In this document: one piece after another, positions 26,277-35,649 of the stretch | Layout: every line of letters begins with the position of its first letter | Position numbering within the stretch: position 1 is the stretch's first letter | NCBI RefSeq assembly: GCF_019805165.1 | Contig: NZ_RWIJ01000038.1 | Location: forward strand, 1-52,792 | Length of the DNA: 52,792 nucleotides | Direction of reading: 5' to 3' | Origin: Azospirillum sp. 412522 | GTDB taxonomy: Bacteria > Pseudomonadota > Alphaproteobacteria > Azospirillales > Azospirillaceae | Notes under the pieces: generated by a model | What the model was told of the DNA's origin: nothing | The model's input: the letters and a program-made list of their open reading frames with translations, nothing else | The model's database searches: none | Translations under genes and position numbers: made by a program

Positions 26277-27362
26277 CTACAGCGCTCCCACCGTCGGCTC
26301 CGCCATCAGGTCTAACGATGCCGCATCCATCGCCCGCCGTGCCAGCGCCGATTCGGCCTGGGCGATCAATTCGGCCAGGATGTCGGCCACCGGCTGTTCG
26401 CGGGTGACCAGCCCGACGCTCTGCCCGGCCATCAGCGAGCCGGTCTCCACGTCGCCCTCGACCACCGCGCGGCGGAGCGCGCCGGCCCAGAAATGCTCGA
26501 TCTCAAGCATGCCCTCGTCGCGGCTCATGGCGCCGGCATCGACCTTGGCGATGACCTCACGCTGGAATTCCATGAAGCGCTTGGAGGCGTCGTTCGCCAG
26601 CGCCCGCACCGGGATGACGGGAAAGCGCGGGTCGATCTGCACCGACGGCTGGGCGTCGCGGGCCGACGCCCGGATGAAGGCCTGCTTGAAATTGGCGTGG
26701 GCCACGCATTCGGTGGCGCAGACGAAGCGGGTGCCGACCTGCACGCCGGCCGCCCCCAGCTCCAGGTAGGAGAGGATCGTCTCGCCCCGGCCGATGCCGC
26801 CGGCGACGAACACCGGCACCTCGCGCAGGTCGGGCAGGATCTCCTGGGCCAGAACGGTGGTGGAGACCGGGCCGATATGGCCGCCGGCCTCGGTTCCCTC
26901 GATCACCAGCGCGTCGGCGCCCTGCTTCACCAGCCGCCGCCCGGCCCCCAGCGTGGGGGCGAAGGCCATCGCCCTGGCGCCGCCGTCCTTGATGCGGCGC
27001 AGGGTGGCGCCGGTTGGCAGGCCGCCGGCGACGACCACATGGCCGACGCCCTGCTCGCGGCAGACGTCGATCAGCTGGTCCAGCGCCGGGTGCATGTTGA
27101 TGACGTTGACGCCGAACGGCCTGTCGGTCAGCGCCCGGGTGCCGGCGATCTCCACCGCCAGCTGGTCCGGGGCCATCGAGCCGCAGGCAAGCACGCCGAA
27201 GCCGCCGGCGTTGGAGATGGCGGAGACCAGATGCCGTTCCGACACCCAGCTCATGGCGCCGCCCATCACGGCGGTGCGGGTGCCGAGGAAGTCGCGGCCC
27301 CGCTGCCAGAGCCGGTCGAGCCGGGCCGATGCTGCCGCCGCGTACGATGTGGCGTCGGTCAT
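26277..27362 (-). CDS. Nitronate monooxygenase (NPD/2-nitropropane dioxygenase family)
   Basis: 361 aa FMN-dependent TIM barrel. AVMGGAMSWVSERHLVSAISNAGGFGVLA is the FMN-side N-terminus; VIEGTEAGGHIG with the catalytic-region His and PVFVAGGIGRGE with the phosphate-binding loop are diagnostic of the family. Such enzymes oxidise toxic alkyl nitronates such as propionate-3-nitronate; some relatives are FabK-like enoyl reductases, so the substrate is not certain. It lies 53 bp after lysC and three bases before ptsP on the same strand. Confidence 0.9.
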   Translation of the reverse strand: MTDATSYAAAASARLDRLWQRGRDFLGTRTAVMGGAMSWVSERHLVSAISNAGGFGVLACGSMAPDQLAVEIAGTRALTDRPFGVNVINMHPALDQLIDVCREQGVGHVVVAGGLPTGATLRRIKDGGARAMAFAPTLGAGRRLVKQGADALVIEGTEAGGHIGPVSTTVLAQEILPDLREVPVFVAGGIGRGETILSYLELGAAGVQVGTRFVCATECVAHANFKQAFIRASARDAQPSVQIDPRFPVIPVRALANDASKRFMEFQREVIAKVDAGAMSRDEGMLEIEHFWAGALRRAVVEGDVETGSLMAGQSVGLVTREQPVADILAELIAQAESALARRAMDAASLDLMAEPTVGAL

Positions 27363-27415
27363 GGCCGGCCCTCTCCTGCTGTTGCGGTCCCCGGCACCCG
27401 GGTCCCCACCTGCGC

Positions 27416-28651
27416 TCAGGCGGCGTCCAGGCCGTAGGCGGTGTGCAGGGCGCGCAGCGCCAGCTCCGCATACTCCTCGGCGATCAGGACCGAGATCTTG
27501 ATCTCCGAGGTCGAGATGACCTGGATGTTGATGCCCTTGTCGGCCAGCGCCTTGAACATGCGCTGGGCGACGCCGGCATGGCTGCGCATGCCGACGCCGA
27601 TCACCGACACCTTGACCACGTTGGCATCCGACGCGATGCGCTTGTAGTTCAGGGTGGACTGCGCGTCCTCCAGCACCTTCACGGCGCGGGCGATGTCCGC
27701 CTTGCCGACGGTGAAGGTCATGTCGGTGGACTTGCCGTCTTCCGACACGTTCTGGACGATCATGTCGACGTTGACGGCATTGTCGGTCAGCGGACCGAAG
27801 ATGGCGGCGGCGACGCCCGGCTGGTCGGCGACGCCCACCAGGGTGATCTTCGCCTCGTCGCGGCTGTAGGCGATGCCGCTAACAACTTCCTTTTCCACGA
27901 TCTCGTCCTCGTCAACAACCAGGGTTCCGGGAAGCGAACTGCCCGCAGCGGCTTCGAAGCTCGACAGCACCTGCACGCGCACGCGGTGATTCATCGCCAT
28001 CTCGACCGAGCGGGTCTGAAGCACCTTGGCCCCCTGCGAGGCCATCTCCAGCATCTCCTCGTAGGTGATCTTGTCGAGCTTGCGCGCCTTGGCGACGATG
28101 CGCGGGTCGGTGGTGTAGACGCCGTCGACGTCGGTGTAGATGTCGCAGCGGTCGGCCTTCACCGCCGCCGCCAGCGCCACCGCCGAGGTGTCGGAACCGC
28201 CGCGGCCCAGCGTGGCGATGCGGCCCTGCTCCGACACGCCCTGGAAGCCCGCGACCACGGCGACTTCGCCGGTCTGCAGGGACTTTTCCATCTCGGTGGT
28301 GTCGATGGAGACGATGCGCGCCTTGCCGTGGGTGTCGTCGGTGCGGATCGGCACCTGCCAGCCGGCCCAGGAGCGGGCGGGGATGCCGAGCGACTGCAGG
28401 GCGATGGCGAGGAGACCGGAGGTCACCTGCTCGCCGCTGGCGACGACCGCGTCATATTCGCGCGCGTCGTGCAGCTTGTCGATGTCGTTGCAGTATTTGA
28501 CGAGCTGGTTGGTCACGCCGGACATCGCCGACACGACGACGGCGACCTGATGCCCCGCCTTCACCTCTTGCTCGACCTTCCGGGCCACGTTCTTGATCCG
28601 GTCGATGTCGCCGACCGACGTGCCTCCGAACTTCAGGACGATCCGCGCCAT
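27416..28651 (-). CDS. lysC: Aspartate kinase
   Basis: 411 aa. It phosphorylates aspartate, the first step to lysine, threonine, methionine and diaminopimelate. M-A-R-I-V-L-K-F-G-G-T-S-V is the catalytic N-terminus; GRGGSDTSAVALAAA and CDIYTDVDGVYTTDPR follow. Two C-terminal ACT domains (ITLVGVADQPGVAA and VSVIGVGMRSHAGVA) are the feedback sites. ATG 28651 is chosen because the canonical KFGGTS opening follows at once; a Met four residues upstream is also possible. Divergent from ubiG. I see no lysine riboswitch in the 170-bp leader. Confidence 0.97.
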   Translation of the reverse strand: MARIVLKFGGTSVGDIDRIKNVARKVEQEVKAGHQVAVVVSAMSGVTNQLVKYCNDIDKLHDAREYDAVVASGEQVTSGLLAIALQSLGIPARSWAGWQVPIRTDDTHGKARIVSIDTTEMEKSLQTGEVAVVAGFQGVSEQGRIATLGRGGSDTSAVALAAAVKADRCDIYTDVDGVYTTDPRIVAKARKLDKITYEEMLEMASQGAKVLQTRSVEMAMNHRVRVQVLSSFEAAAGSSLPGTLVVDEDEIVEKEVVSGIAYSRDEAKITLVGVADQPGVAAAIFGPLTDNAVNVDMIVQNVSEDGKSTDMTFTVGKADIARAVKVLEDAQSTLNYKRIASDANVVKVSVIGVGMRSHAGVAQRMFKALADKGINIQVISTSEIKISVLIAEEYAELALRALHTAYGLDAA

Positions 28652-28821
28652 ACCCCACACCATGTCTGGCCGCCCGGTCATGATATCTCTAGTCATGCGG
28701 GTCGGCTGAGCGCACCCCCGCTCCACCGTTGCCGGCGCGGGGCGGCGTATCCATACTCCGTCGCTGGAAGCGAGGCAAGTTGCCCGCATCCGTCCCGCCT
28801 CACAGTTTACGGATTTTCACC

Positions 28822-29604
28822 ATGACCGCGTCCTCCTCCGCCTTCCCGCACGCGTCCGCAACCGCCCCCGCCGGTGGAACAGTGGACCCGGAGGATGTCG
28901 CCCGCTTCTCCGCCATCGCCGCCGAATGGTGGGACCCGATGGGCAAGTTCAAGCCGCTGCACCGGCTGAACCCGCTGCGCCTGACCTACATCCGCGACAG
29001 CGTCTGCAAGCGGCTGGGCCGCGATCCCCTGGCGCCCAATCCGCTGGCGGGGCTGCGCGTCGTCGACATCGGCTGCGGCGGCGGCCTGCTGGCCGAACCG
29101 ATGGCGCGGATGGGGGCCACGGTCGTCGGCGTCGACGCGTCGGAGAAGAACATCAGGACGGCCGCGACCCATGCGGCGGAGACCGGCACCACCGTCGACT
29201 ATCGCGCCACCACCGCCGAGGCCCTGGCCGCCAGCGGCGAAAAGTTCGACGTGGTGCTGGCGATGGAGGTGATCGAGCATGTCGCCGACGTGCCGCTGTT
29301 CGTGAAGTCGCTGTCGGACCTGATGGCGCCGGGCGGGGTGCTGTTCCTGGCGACGCTGAACCGCACGCCGAAGTCCTTCGCGCTCGCCATCGTCGGGGCG
29401 GAATACATCCTGCGCTGGCTGCCGCGCGGCACCCACAACTGGCGCCAGTTCCTGCGCCCGTCCGAACTGAACGCCATCGTACGCCCGCATGGGCTGGGCA
29501 TCCGCGACCTGACCGGAATCACCTACAACCCGCTGAGCGACGAGTTCCGGCTGAACGCGCGCGATCTGGACGTGAACTACATGGGCTGGGCGGAGCGGGG
29601 GTGA
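28822..29604 (+). CDS. ubiG: Bifunctional 2-polyprenyl-6-hydroxyphenol/3-demethylubiquinol O-methyltransferase
   Basis: 260 aa. UbiG does both O-methylations of ubiquinone synthesis with S-adenosylmethionine. The class I methyltransferase motif V-V-D-I-G-C-G-G-G-L-L-A-E-P binds SAM, VGVDASEKNI is motif post I, and DVVLAMEVIEHVADV is motif II. EWWDPMGKFKPLHRLNPLRLTYI near the N-terminus and THNWRQFLRPSEL are specific to UbiG. An extended Ser/Ala/Pro-rich N-terminus of about 20 residues precedes the core. The open frame of the broken Uma2 gene runs antisense across nearly the whole gene. Confidence 0.97.
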   Translation: MTASSSAFPHASATAPAGGTVDPEDVARFSAIAAEWWDPMGKFKPLHRLNPLRLTYIRDSVCKRLGRDPLAPNPLAGLRVVDIGCGGGLLAEPMARMGATVVGVDASEKNIRTAATHAAETGTTVDYRATTAEALAASGEKFDVVLAMEVIEHVADVPLFVKSLSDLMAPGGVLFLATLNRTPKSFALAIVGAEYILRWLPRGTHNWRQFLRPSELNAIVRPHGLGIRDLTGITYNPLSDEFRLNARDLDVNYMGWAERG

Positions 29605-29646
29605 GGGCGGAGGTTGGCCCGAAGCCGACGCCCTTTCAACTTGACC

Positions 29647-29727
29647 GTCATTCCCGCGAAGGCGGGACTCCAACGCATTGCAAGCGCTTGGGTCATAAGC
29701 CTGGATCCCCGCCTTCGCGGGGATGAC
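29647..29727. repeat. Short palindromic mobile repeat (VIPAKAGIQ/RLRGNDG type)
   Basis: 81 bp with imperfect terminal arms: GTCATTCCCGCGAAGGCGGG at the left and CCCGCCTTCGCGGGGATGAC at the right. Translated in reverse it gives V-I-P-A-K-A-G-I-Q and R-L-R-G-N-D-G, the familiar signature of REP-like elements widespread in proteobacteria. It marks the point where homology of the Uma2 gene stops. Confidence 0.88.
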
Positions 29728-30192
29728 GGCCGACGGAGGGCCGGCTTCAATCTCCACCAGACGCTCGCTCTGGGAGACCAGCATGATCTCGCGCAGGGAC
29801 GGGATCTTCTGGTAGTTGGTCCGCTTTTCCCGGCGGTCGATGGCCTCGGTGCCATCGGACAGCACTTCCACGACCAGGACCGGGTCCTTGACCACATAGG
29901 GGTCATCGTCGCCACCGGCGCAGGTCGCGACGAGGTCGGGATAGTAGAAGGCGTTCGCCGCCTCGACCCGGACCTTCACATCATTGGCGTAGGCCTGACA
30001 TCCACAGGCGCGGGCCGCCTGCCGGAGAGCGACGAACAGGTTGCCGACGATGGTCGCGTGCCGACGGCTCGCCCCGACCATGGCGAAGATCTCGCCGTCG
30101 ACATACTCGTGGCGCACCTCCGCGACCCGCTCGGCAGCGAGATAGTCCTGCGGCAAAATCCAGGGCTTGCGCGATACGCCTGCCATGGCCAT
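29728..30192 (-). pseudogene. Uma2-family PD-(D/E)XK nuclease, 3' end lost to a palindromic repeat
   Basis: About 155 native residues of a family normally near 190. The recognisable part has LAAERVAEVRHEYVDGEIFAMVGAS, then the nuclease core YYPDLVATC (Asp), VLVVEVLSDGTEAIDRREKRTNYQKIPSLREIMLV (Glu and following Lys). The core is present, so partial function cannot be excluded. After EIEAGPPSA the frame enters the 81-bp repeat and then continues to a stop at 28807, overlapping ubiG antisense; if translated it would be a 461-aa product with about 306 foreign residues. Starts at ATG 30192 or 30186. Uma2 proteins are often scattered accessory genes of unknown role. Confidence 0.8.
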
Positions 30193-30272
30193 TGCCCCCG
30201 TCGGTCGTGTCAGCTTGCCGGAATCTTAGCAGCCCCCCGGCCCCACACCAATTGGTGCATCCGCCGCCAAAG

Positions 30273-30308
30273 AAAAAGGGCCGCGCACAGTCCCGTGCGG
30301 CGGCCCTT
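30273..30308 (-). terminator. Rho-independent terminator after ptsN
   Basis: AAGGGCCGCGCAC (30276-30288) pairs with GTGCGGCGGCCCTT (30295-30308) with one bulged base. Read on the reverse strand the hairpin is followed by TTTTTCTTT. It closes the rpoN-hpf-ptsN transcript. Confidence 0.85.
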
Positions 30309-30337
30309 CAGCATGCCTTGCCCCTCACCGCAGCCCG

Positions 30338-30799
30338 TCAGTTGGACGGGGTCGGCTCGTGCTGGGTCGTCAGGAGCGCGTACATCGCGTCGCCGGACTG
30401 GGCTCCGCGCAGCTTCTCGCACATGGACTGGTCGCGCAGAAGACGCGAGACGCGGGCCAGAGCCTTCAGATGGTCGGCTCCCGCCTGTTCCGGGGCGAGG
30501 AGGAGGAAGATCAGATCGACCGGCTGCTCATCGATCGCGTCGAAATCGATGGGCCGCTCCACGCGGGCGAAAACGCCATGGACACGGTCCAGGCTGGACA
30601 GCTTGCCGTGCGGGATGGCGATGCCATGGCCCACGCCGGTCGTGCCCAGCCTTTCGCGCTCCAGAAGCACGTCGAAGATCGCCCGTTCGTGCTGACCGGT
30701 CAGCTCGGACGCTTTGCGCGCCATCTCCTGCAGGGCCTGCTTCTTGTTGCCGGCCTTCAGGTTCGGGAGGATGGCGTGCGGAGAAATGAGATCGAGCAT
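30338..30799 (-). CDS. ptsN: PTS IIA-like nitrogen-regulatory protein PtsN (EIIA-Ntr)
   Basis: 153 aa. Last phosphate acceptor of the nitrogen PTS. The phospho-His is in G-I-A-I-P-H-G-K (about residue 64), preceded by ERERLGTTGVGHG, the standard motif. VDLIFLLLAPEQAGADHLKALARVSRLLRD is typical of EIIA-Ntr. It comes after hpf, 36 bp downstream, in the usual rpoN-hpf-ptsN order. The carrier NPr is not in this window; EI-Ntr (ptsP) is 4 kb away on the same strand. A strong terminator follows. Confidence 0.96.
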   Translation of the reverse strand: MLDLISPHAILPNLKAGNKKQALQEMARKASELTGQHERAIFDVLLERERLGTTGVGHGIAIPHGKLSSLDRVHGVFARVERPIDFDAIDEQPVDLIFLLLAPEQAGADHLKALARVSRLLRDQSMCEKLRGAQSGDAMYALLTTQHEPTPSN

Positions 30800-30835
30800 G
30801 GACGCTTCTTGACCAGCCGGACGAGGTCGGCGCCG

Positions 30836-31426
30836 TCAGGCGCCGGCCTTCTCCGCCGGGTCGACCCAGCCGATGTTCCCGTCGGCGCGGCGGTAGACCA
30901 TGTTCAGGCGGCCATGCGCACCGTTGTGGAACATCAGGGCGGGGGCCTGCGCCAGTTCCAGGCGCATCACCGCCTCGCTGACCGACAGGGTGGCGATGCT
31001 CGTCTCCATCTCGGCGACGACCATCGGCTGATGGGCGCCGTCGGTGGCCGTCTCCACCTCGTCATGCGGCTCGTCGGCCTCGGCTTCCAGGATCTGGTAG
31101 CGGGCCGGCATGGCGGCGCCGTTCTCGGCGGCATGGTGGTCGCGCAGGCGGCGCTTGTAGCGGCGCAGGCGCTTGGCCAGCTTCTCGCAGGCGATGTCGA
31201 AGGCCGGGTAGGGCTCGGTGGCGTCACCGGCGCTCTGCAGGACGATGCCGCGGCCGACATGGGCCTGGATGTCGGCCTTGTAGAGGTGCGCGTCCTTGGT
31301 CAGGATCACGTTCGCTTCGATCGGCTTATCGAAGTACTTGCCGACCACGGCGTTCAGGCTGTCGGCCACATGGGTGCGCAGAGCGTCGCCCACGTCGAGC
31401 TGCTTGCCTTTGACGGTGAGTTGCAT
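30836..31426 (-). CDS. hpf: Ribosome hibernation promoting factor, long form
   Basis: 196 aa. HPF binds the small ribosomal subunit in stationary phase or starvation. The N-terminal domain (MQLTVKGKQLDVGDALRTHV to about residue 100) has the beta-alpha-beta fold with basic helix KLAKRLRRYKRRLRDHH. The C-terminal domain (RLELAQAPALMFHNGAHGRLNMVYRRADGNIGWVDP) is that which in long HPFs mediates 100S ribosome dimers. Chosen ATG 31426 begins exactly at the conserved domain. Between rpoN (153 bp upstream) and ptsN. Confidence 0.95.
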   Translation of the reverse strand: MQLTVKGKQLDVGDALRTHVADSLNAVVGKYFDKPIEANVILTKDAHLYKADIQAHVGRGIVLQSAGDATEPYPAFDIACEKLAKRLRRYKRRLRDHHAAENGAAMPARYQILEAEADEPHDEVETATDGAHQPMVVAEMETSIATLSVSEAVMRLELAQAPALMFHNGAHGRLNMVYRRADGNIGWVDPAEKAGA

Positions 31427-31579
31427 GGTGGAACGTTTCCAAAAATTGGTCCGCTGGGGACGGTGTAGAGACGACGTTCTAGGATGCCGGGTTCTAAGAT
31501 GCTGGTCCGCCGCTTGCGGGCCGGGACGATAGGCAAGGGGCGCCGGACTGTCAATCAAGCCCTCCCCCGCCCGTCCTGC

Positions 31580-33193
31580 CTACATGCGTGACATCTTGGC
31601 ACGCCGCCGCTGCACCGATGACGGTATTTTCATCGCTTCACGATACTTCGCGACCGTCCTTCGTGCAATGTCGATCCCTTCCGCACGGAGAATCTCCACC
31701 AGTTTGTCGTCCGACAGCACGTCGTCCGGCTTCTCGGCATCGATCATGGTCTTGATGCGGTGCCGAACCGCCTCCGCGGAATGGGAAGCCTGTCCGTCGG
31801 CGCCCTGGATGGCGGAGGTGAAGAAATACTTCAACTCGAAGACACCGCGTTGGGTCGCCATGAACTTGTTGGTGGTGACCCGGCTGACCGTGCTCTCGTG
31901 CATGCCGATAGCCTCGGCGATGTCGCGCAGGATCAGCGGCCGCAGGTGCGAGACGCCATGGATGAAGAAGGCGTCCTGCTGGCGGATGATCTCGCTCGCC
32001 ACCTTCAGGATGGTGGTGGCGCGCTGGTGCAGAGACTTGACCAGCCAGTTCGCCGACTGGAAGCGTTCGGAGATGTATTCCTTGTCGGCCTTGTTGCGGG
32101 CGCTGTCGGAGATGCGGGCGAAATAGCGGTGGTTGACCAGCACCCGCGGCAGCGTGTCCGGGTTCAGGTCGATCAGCCAGCCGCCGCCGGGGTTGGCGCG
32201 CATCAGGATGTCGGGGGTGACCAGCTGGGCCGGGGTGTGGTCGAAGGCCAGCGCCGGCTTGGGGTTCAGCTTGCGGATGTCGACGACCATGTCGGCGACG
32301 TCCTCGGCGTCGACGCCGCAGACCTTCATGATGGCCGGCAGGTTGCGCGCGGCCAGAAGCTCCAGGTTGTCGAGCAGCGCCGCCATCGCCGGATCGAGCC
32401 GGTTCTTCTCGCGCAGCTGGATGGCGAGGCATTCCTTCAGCGAGCGGGCGAAGATGCCGGGCGGATCGAAACGCTGGCAGGCGGCCAGCACCCGCTCCAC
32501 CCGCTCCGCCCCGCAGCCGAGCTGCTCGGCCAGCGCCTGGGCGTCGAAGCCGACCAGCCAGCCAGCCTCGTCCAGCATGTCGATCAGCGCCAGCCCGATC
32601 AGCTGGTCGCCATGGTCGGGCAGGTCGATCTTCAGCTGTTCGGTCAGGTGGTCGCGCAGGTTCTTTTCGCTGGTCAGCGTCGCTTCGAGATTGCTGTCGT
32701 CGTCCTCGAAGCCGCTGCGGCCGCCGCGCTCGCCATAGGAGCCGTAGACCTCGCTGCCGCCGTCCGAGCCGTCGGAAAAACGGTCGTCGCTGTAGACATT
32801 CTCGAAATCGGTGTCGAGCGGCGCCTCCGACGAGGCGGCCAGCGTGTCCGACGAGGTCATCTCCACCGTGTCGCGGGTGCGCCCGTCGCCCGTCGGCAGG
32901 GCCGGTCCGTCGTCGCGGCCGTTCAGCCCGTCGATGCTGAGGCCGTTGGCCTCCATGCCGCCGGGGCCGTCCAGCCCGCCCGGCGCCTCGCCGCCGCCAT
33001 CGCCCACCGGATCGCTGCCGCCATCGGCCGGACCGCCGTCACGCTCCAGCAGCGGGTTCTGCTCGATCTCGCGGTCGACGAAGTCCGACAATTCGATGTT
33101 CGACAGCTGCAGCAGCTTGATCGCCTGCTGCAGCTGCGGCGTCATCACCAGGGTCTGGGCTTGTCGAAGGTCGAGACGTTGAGCAAGCGCCAT
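31580..33193 (-). CDS. rpoN: RNA polymerase sigma-54 factor
   Basis: 537 aa. Region I (QAQTLVMTPQLQQAIKLLQLSNIEL) contacts activators; region II (about residues 50-165) is long, acidic and Gly/Asp/Ser-rich. The core-binding domain and the helix-turn-helix (MHESTVSRVTTNKFM) follow, and the RpoN box A-R-R-T-V-A-K-Y-R-E lies near the C-terminus for -24 recognition. Sigma-54 drives nitrogen fixation and assimilation, motility and more in this group. Located 33 bp after lptB, the usual neighbour. Confidence 0.98.
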   Translation of the reverse strand: MALAQRLDLRQAQTLVMTPQLQQAIKLLQLSNIELSDFVDREIEQNPLLERDGGPADGGSDPVGDGGGEAPGGLDGPGGMEANGLSIDGLNGRDDGPALPTGDGRTRDTVEMTSSDTLAASSEAPLDTDFENVYSDDRFSDGSDGGSEVYGSYGERGGRSGFEDDDSNLEATLTSEKNLRDHLTEQLKIDLPDHGDQLIGLALIDMLDEAGWLVGFDAQALAEQLGCGAERVERVLAACQRFDPPGIFARSLKECLAIQLREKNRLDPAMAALLDNLELLAARNLPAIMKVCGVDAEDVADMVVDIRKLNPKPALAFDHTPAQLVTPDILMRANPGGGWLIDLNPDTLPRVLVNHRYFARISDSARNKADKEYISERFQSANWLVKSLHQRATTILKVASEIIRQQDAFFIHGVSHLRPLILRDIAEAIGMHESTVSRVTTNKFMATQRGVFELKYFFTSAIQGADGQASHSAEAVRHRIKTMIDAEKPDDVLSDDKLVEILRAEGIDIARRTVAKYREAMKIPSSVQRRRAKMSRM

Positions 33194-33226
33194 GGCTGTG
33201 GAACCGGGACCAGTGGGAACGGAGGG

Positions 33227-34014
<788 letters not shown>

Positions 34015-34018
<4 letters not shown>

Positions 34019-34881
34019 GGCTTCTTGCCCGCGGGGGCGCCGGGTCCGTTCTTGTCACCCCCATTTTTTTCGCCGGGGATCAGCAGGCCGCTGACCCGGC
34101 CGCCGGCGTCGCGGCCGGCGATGACGCGGTTGATCTTGGTGTTCATGTTCATCTCGGCGGCTTCGCCGTTCAGCTGGTTGTCGCCACGGGTGATCTTCAC
34201 GTTGCCGATCAGCACCGCGACATTGTCGGCCACCGAATAGACCAGCTTGTCGGACAGCGCCACGTCGGTCGGGGTGGTGACGACGATGTTGCCGGACCCG
34301 TCGATCCGCTCCATCTGGGTGGTGCCGTCCGGCATCTTCTTCAGCCGGCCGATCAGCACGTCGGCGCGCAGCCGGTCGTTGCCGCGCACCGCCACCGCGT
34401 CGCCGCGCGCCACCGTCAGATCCTGCGCCTCGTAATATTCCAGGCTGTCGCGGGCGGTGACGACGTCCTTGGTGGTGATCAGCTTCAGATCCCTGCCGGT
34501 GACGACGGCGACCTGCTTGTCGACGTCATAGACGCCGTGGTCGCCGTATACCTGCTGGGTCGGGCTGACGATGCGGACATTGCCGTCGGCCACCAGCTGG
34601 AACACCTCGTTCCCCTTGCCGGGGGTCTCGCGGTAATAGGCGGTCAGCACATCGGCGAAGACCGTCGAGTCGTTGCGCTTGGCCGACGCGTTGCCGCGCG
34701 CCACATAGGCGCGGACGTCCTGGTGCCATTCGATCGCCTGGTCGGCGTTGATCTCCACCGGCTGCTTGCCGCCCATGCCGGGCAGGCCCTGGGCGAAAGC
34801 GGGGGTGCCGAAGAGAAGCCCTCCGGCCACCAGGGCCGACAAGGAAAGAACGGTTCTGACTGGCGACCGTTTGGACGTCAC
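34015..34881 (-). CDS. lptA: LPS transport periplasmic protein LptA (OstA-like)
   Basis: 288 aa. Signal peptide TVLSLSALVAGGLLFGTPAFAQ ends near residue 31, so it is exported. The mature protein is a beta-jellyroll repeat of the OstA/LptA type (VEINADQAIEWHQDVRAYVARGNASAKRNDSTVFADVLTAYY; MERIDGSGNIVVTTPTDVALSDKLVY). It forms the periplasmic bridge between LptC and LptD. The length and repeat number exceed E. coli LptA. Gly/Pro/Lys-rich C-terminus. Four-base overlaps link it to both lptC and lptB. Confidence 0.95.
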
Positions 34882-35597
34882 GGCTTCTTGCTCCCGGGGC
34901 GCTCGGCGGCCTGGACCTCGGCCTTCGACTGGTTGAGGAAGACGACGTTCTTGCCGCGGTCCGTCATGCGGAAGCCGATGGCGTTGATCTCGCCCTGCGG
35001 ACCCTGGCCGGTCACCGCCTGCTCGCCCCAGGCGTTGCCCTTGCGGATGTCGGCCTCGGCCTCGCTGGTGGTGAACTCGTTGCCGTCGTCGCGCAGGACA
35101 TGGACGTTGCCGCGCATCAGCAGGATGCCGGTGCTCTGGTTGTACCAGCCCTTGTCGGAACGCATGGTCACCCAGGTGCCGGTGGTCTCGGTCATCTCCG
35201 CCTGCGGGTCGTCCAGCAGGACGATGTCGGGCTGGTCGGCCGACTTGTCGGCCTTGGCCGCCACCAGCGAGAAGGGCTGGTTGTGCTCGTCCAGGCTGAA
35301 ATAGCGCGGCTTCAGCATCTCGCTCTGCCCGGCGTCGGCGGTGACGCGGGCGCTCTGCGGGCTGTTCAGCGACGGCCAGGCGGCCAGCAGCGCCACCATC
35401 GCCAGAGCCGCCGCCGGAAGGGTGAACTTCAGGGCCGAGACGAAGCGGCTGTGGAACCGGCTGACCGGACGGGTGTCGCGCCGCCGGTGCGCCCGCAGCG
35501 CCGCCGGCGGTTCCGGCGGCACCGGGGCGGCGGCCAGGGTGGGGGCGGTGCGGCCCGCTGCTGTGCGGTCGGGGCTGCGCAGGTCGTCCAGGCTCAA
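34878..35597 (-). CDS. lptC: LPS export system protein LptC
   Basis: About 239 aa. One transmembrane helix (about residues 63-80: LKFTLPAAALAMVALLAAW) anchors the protein in the inner membrane; the periplasmic beta-jellyroll (MLKPRYFSLDEHNQPFSLVAAKAD to AEADIRKGNAWGEQAVTGQGPQGEINAIGFRM) receives LPS from LptB2FG. I prefer TTG 35597, preceded by GGAGGGA at correct spacing; the only in-frame ATG is 35675, which would overlap the 3' end of kdsD by 26 bp and add 26 residues. The N-terminal Pro/Ala/Arg-rich cytoplasmic part is unusually long. Confidence 0.9.
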   Translation of the reverse strand: MSLDDLRSPDRTAAGRTAPTLAAAPVPPEPPAALRAHRRRDTRPVSRFHSRFVSALKFTLPAAALAMVALLAAWPSLNSPQSARVTADAGQSEMLKPRYFSLDEHNQPFSLVAAKADKSADQPDIVLLDDPQAEMTETTGTWVTMRSDKGWYNQSTGILLMRGNVHVLRDDGNEFTTSEAEADIRKGNAWGEQAVTGQGPQGEINAIGFRMTDRGKNVVFLNQSKAEVQAAERPGSKKP

Positions 35598-35649
35598 CTC
35601 TTCGTCCCTCCGTCTCGGCGCTCGGCTTCCATCATGGACCGGAACGAGG

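Noticed and set aside
28652..28821. Lysine riboswitch before lysC
   Set aside because: The 170-bp spacer shows no fitting multi-helix structure or conserved core.
28807..30192. A real 461-aa protein
   Set aside because: Only the first about 155 residues match a family. The rest is repeat-derived and antisense to ubiG, so I call it a broken gene rather than a new fusion.
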